From Saccharopolyspora_C sp040643635 (GTDB lineage Bacteria > Actinomycetota > Actinomycetes > Mycobacteriales > Pseudonocardiaceae): DNA of 64,000 nucleotides. Shown one piece after another: positions 62,036 to 64,000 of the stretch. Both the position numbers and the translations under genes were made by a program. The stretch is taken from positions 1-64,000 of the forward strand of contig NZ_JBEYUS010000006.1 of the NCBI RefSeq assembly GCF_040643635.1. Reading direction: 5' to 3'. The notes beneath the pieces were generated by a model. That model worked only from the letters and a program-made list of their open reading frames with translations, did no database searches and was not told the origin of the DNA. The first letter of the stretch is position 1. Each line of letters begins with the position of its first letter.

Positions 62036-62344
62036 TCACTTGGTGATGCCGGTGACCTCAACGCGGGTCAACTTCTGACGGTGACCCTGGCGCTTCTGGT
62101 ATCCGGTCTTGTTCTTGAACTTGTGGATGCGGATCTTGGGGCCCTTGGTCTGCTCGACCAGCTTCCCGGTCACCGAAACCTTCGCCAGTGCGTCGGCGTC
62201 GGCGGTGACGTCGGTGCCGTCGACGACCAGAACAGCCGGGAAGGTGACCTCGGTGCCGGAGTCGCCTTCGAGCTTCTCGACCTCGACGACGTCCCCGACC
62301 GCCACTTTGTACTGCTTGCCGCCGGTCTTGACGATCGCGTACAT
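62036..62344 (-). CDS. rplU: 50S ribosomal protein L21
   Basis: L21 is an early 50S assembly protein. The 102-aa sequence begins YAIVKTGGKQYKVAVGDVVEVEKL and ends with the basic KNKTGYQKRQGHRQKLTRV region. ATG 62344 has AGGAGA about 11 nt upstream. It is the first gene of rplU-rpmA-(obg-proB). Confidence 0.97.
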   Translation of the reverse strand: MYAIVKTGGKQYKVAVGDVVEVEKLEGDSGTEVTFPAVLVVDGTDVTADADALAKVSVTGKLVEQTKGPKIRIHKFKNKTGYQKRQGHRQKLTRVEVTGITK

Positions 62345-62789
62345 GAGTCGGAAGTCTCCTGCTACTCGGTTCGCTTGGTTCACCCGTTGACGCCCTCTCC
62401 GGCGAACCGGAGTTCCTACCGCCCGGCCAGGCCGGGCTTCGGGGGGTTCCTGTGTCGCGACCCTCGTCCCCACGAGGGGCACACCGGGTTCTACAGGCGT
62501 TTTGCCTCTCCGCCCGTCCGGCGGCGAGAAGTGCTCACACAGCATACAGACCACCCGGTGGCTCCCGACCGCGAGGGGTCGGAGCAGCCGCGAGCGGGCA
62601 GGACGACAGCGTATGCCAAGCCCTGCCCGGCCCGGCGAGCACCCCCGGAACCCGCCCGCCGGAAGCCCGCCGGACCCGCTCGCCGAACGTGGCGAACGGC
62701 GCACCGATCAATGCGGGCGAAGGCCCCGGACCGCGCCGGACCGCTTGCTACGGTGGGTCGCCGTTCGACCGTGACATGGGGAAATTCGC
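62345..62789. other. 445-bp divergent gap upstream of rplU
   Basis: The region holds the rplU leader and promoter and the promoter of the membrane protein gene. On the minus strand TATGCT at 62546-62541 is a candidate -10 for rplU, giving a leader of about 190 nt. That leader contains small hairpins (cccggccaggccggg near 62421-62435 and ccctcgt-cccc-acgaggg near 62461-62478), possible autoregulatory structures. No gene is supported, and rne, usually found here in actinobacteria, is absent. Confidence 0.5.
62541..62546 (-). promoter_or_regulatory. Candidate -10 box for rplU
   Basis: TATGCT on the minus strand lies in a short AT-rich patch. The matching -35 region is GC-rich and not recognisable, so confidence is low. 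Confidence 0.3.
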
Positions 62790-64000
62790 GTGACCGAGAT
62801 CGCCGCCGAGTCCGTTCCGGGGCGCGACGAGCACACCGCAGCCGAGGGCCGGGACGACCCGGCGCGCGACCGCTTCCGGCGGCTGCGCGAAGGTCCGCTC
62901 GGGCCCCGGTTGCTGCTGCTGTCGGCCCTCATACCGCCGCTGATGATGCTGCGGGAGGTGCTGCGCGCACCCCAGCTGCACTTCTACGACTACTGGTGGG
63001 TCCTGCTGGACATCACCGGCGAGGACGGCTCGCTGCGGCCGGAAGCGCTGTTCGGCTTCCGCAACGAGCACCCGTTCGTGCTCCCGAGCCTGCTGTTCTG
63101 GCTCAGCGCCCGGTTCGGGCACGGGCTCAACCACCCGCTGGGGCTGGTGGTGCTGGCGTTCGGCGTGGGCTGCGTGCTGCTGGTGTCGGTGATGCTGCCC
63201 GCCTCGCTCGGCCGGTGGCAGCGGGCGGCGCTGGTGGTGGCGACCTCGACGCTGGTGTTCAACCCGCACGGCATCCACAACTTCGTGCGCTCGATGAGCG
63301 GCGCCTCGTGGATCTTGGCGATGCTGCTGGTGCTGGGCGCCCTGCTGGCGATGCAGCGGGGACGGCTGCTGCCCGCGGTGCTGCTGGGGCTGCTGGCCTC
63401 GATCAGCTACGGCACCTCGTTCGCGGTGTGGCCCGCGCTGTCGGTGGTCGGCTGGATGCGCGGCGAGCGGCGCGGGCGGGTCGCCACCCCGATGGTCGTC
63501 GGCGTGGTCGTGGTCGCCGCCTGGCTGCTGCTGCGCGGGCCGCAGGGCGGCGGCGGGGCCTCCCCCACCGACGATCCGGCGCAGGCCCTGCTGGCCGGGC
63601 TGAGCATGCTCGGCATGGTGTGGACCGGCACCGAGCCGTCGCTGGCGCTCGTCGCCGGGGTCGCCGGGCTGGCGGTCCTCGCGCTGCACCTGCCCGGCTG
63701 CCTGCGCCCGGAGCACCGCGCGGCCAGCGCGCCCTGGTGGGGCCTCGCCGTGTACGCGGTGGGCTGCGCGGTGATGATCTCCGGTTCGCGGGCCGCGTTC
63801 GGCGAATCCGCCGGGCTGCAGAGCCGGTACAACAGCATGACCGCGGCGCTGTGGATCGCGGTGCTGGTCATCGCCGTCGCCTGGGCGCGGTGGCCCGGCG
63901 TCCGGTCGATCGCGGTGTTCACCACCGTGCTCGGCACCGTCGCGCTGGGCGCGCCGATGGCGCAGGCGGTCCGCGAGGACGCGCCGAACCAGGACCTGCT
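62790..64000 (+). CDS. Large multi-pass membrane protein, partial (runs off the window)
   Basis: The frame is open from GTG 62790 to the last base, giving at least 403 residues without a stop. GGGGAA lies 6 nt upstream of the start. A charged 45-residue N-terminal segment precedes a first helix (LLLLSALIPPLMML), an external-looking loop with HFYDYWWVLLD and RNEHPFVLPSLLFWL, and then eight or more helices. The arrangement of an acidic first loop followed by many helices recalls GT-C membrane glycosyltransferases or polymer-export proteins, but no defining motif is certain. It stands where rne is usually found next to rplU. Confidence 0.7.
   Translation, partial: MTEIAAESVPGRDEHTAAEGRDDPARDRFRRLREGPLGPRLLLLSALIPPLMMLREVLRAPQLHFYDYWWVLLDITGEDGSLRPEALFGFRNEHPFVLPSLLFWLSARFGHGLNHPLGLVVLAFGVGCVLLVSVMLPASLGRWQRAALVVATSTLVFNPHGIHNFVRSMSGASWILAMLLVLGALLAMQRGRLLPAVLLGLLASISYGTSFAVWPALSVVGWMRGERRGRVATPMVVGVVVVAAWLLLRGPQGGGGASPTDDPAQALLAGLSMLGMVWTGTEPSLALVAGVAGLAVLALHLPGCLRPEHRAASAPWWGLAVYAVGCAVMISGSRAAFGESAGLQSRYNSMTAALWIAVLVIAVAWARWPGVRSIAVFTTVLGTVALGAPMAQAVREDAPNQDL

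Overview
The window is very GC-rich and strongly GC3-biased, with GTG and TTG starts next to ATG, leaderless-looking promoters, actinobacterial ribosomal and cell-wall-era gene order, and an S-box riboswitch. It reads as the chromosome of a filamentous actinomycete, most likely Pseudonocardiaceae (Saccharopolyspora-like by impression only, no database search was possible). The order sulfite reductase-cysH-chelatase ... lepA ... rpsT-holA-comEC-comEA-degV-histidine phosphatase-rsfS-nadD-proA-proB-obg-rpmA-rplU matches, from memory, the Mycobacterium tuberculosis Rv2391-Rv2442 backbone, so the flanks are core chromosome and roughly 6.2-39.4 kb is an accessory block inserted into it.

Region 1 (1-6177) is an assimilatory sulfate reduction operon: a 29-codon cysteine leader peptide, sirA, a 57-aa zinc ribbon, cysH, cysD, cysN and a sirohydrochlorin chelatase that supplies siroheme to SirA. 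There is no APS kinase, which fits the APS-type CysH.

Region 2 (6178-14521) holds two adjacent giant genes. The first fuses a domain resembling type VII secretion-associated proteins to three ADP-ribosylglycohydrolase (ARH) domains through Ala/Glu/Gln-rich linkers, one with seven exact-length 9-residue repeats. The second carries two more ARH-like domains. By their metal ligands two of the five domains look active and three look like pseudoenzymes. This is the best candidate for an undescribed system.

Region 3 (14593-30225) is catabolic: an enoyl-CoA hydratase, an orphan barstar with two tiny membrane proteins, a complete valine/isobutyrate degradation operon (mmsA, isobutyryl-CoA dehydrogenase, HIBYL-CoA hydrolase, mmsB), a four-gene carbohydrate cluster (DhaK-DhaL kinase, GntP permease, SDR, TIM-barrel isomerase) with a divergent GntR/FCD regulator and a perfect palindromic operator, then a methyltransferase, a MOSC protein and a nitronate monooxygenase. 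Several GC-rich tandem repeats sit in its gaps.

Region 4 (30226-43179) has a small secreted helical peptide, a Uma2 nuclease-like gene, isocitrate lyase with its divergent RamB-type regulator, a MerR-sliding clamp fusion, a LysR regulator, a formylglycine-type sulfatase, lepA, a VOC protein, a cold-shock protein with a textbook terminator, and a TSUP exporter.

Region 5 (43180-64000) is housekeeping: rpsT, holA, thrC behind a SAM-I riboswitch, the comEC-comEA DNA uptake pair, degV, a GpgP-like phosphatase, rsfS, two acetyltransferases, nadD, proA, a RecQ-phosphoribosyltransferase fusion, an MHS-type transporter, proB, obg, rpmA, rplU, and the start of a large divergent membrane protein cut by the window edge.
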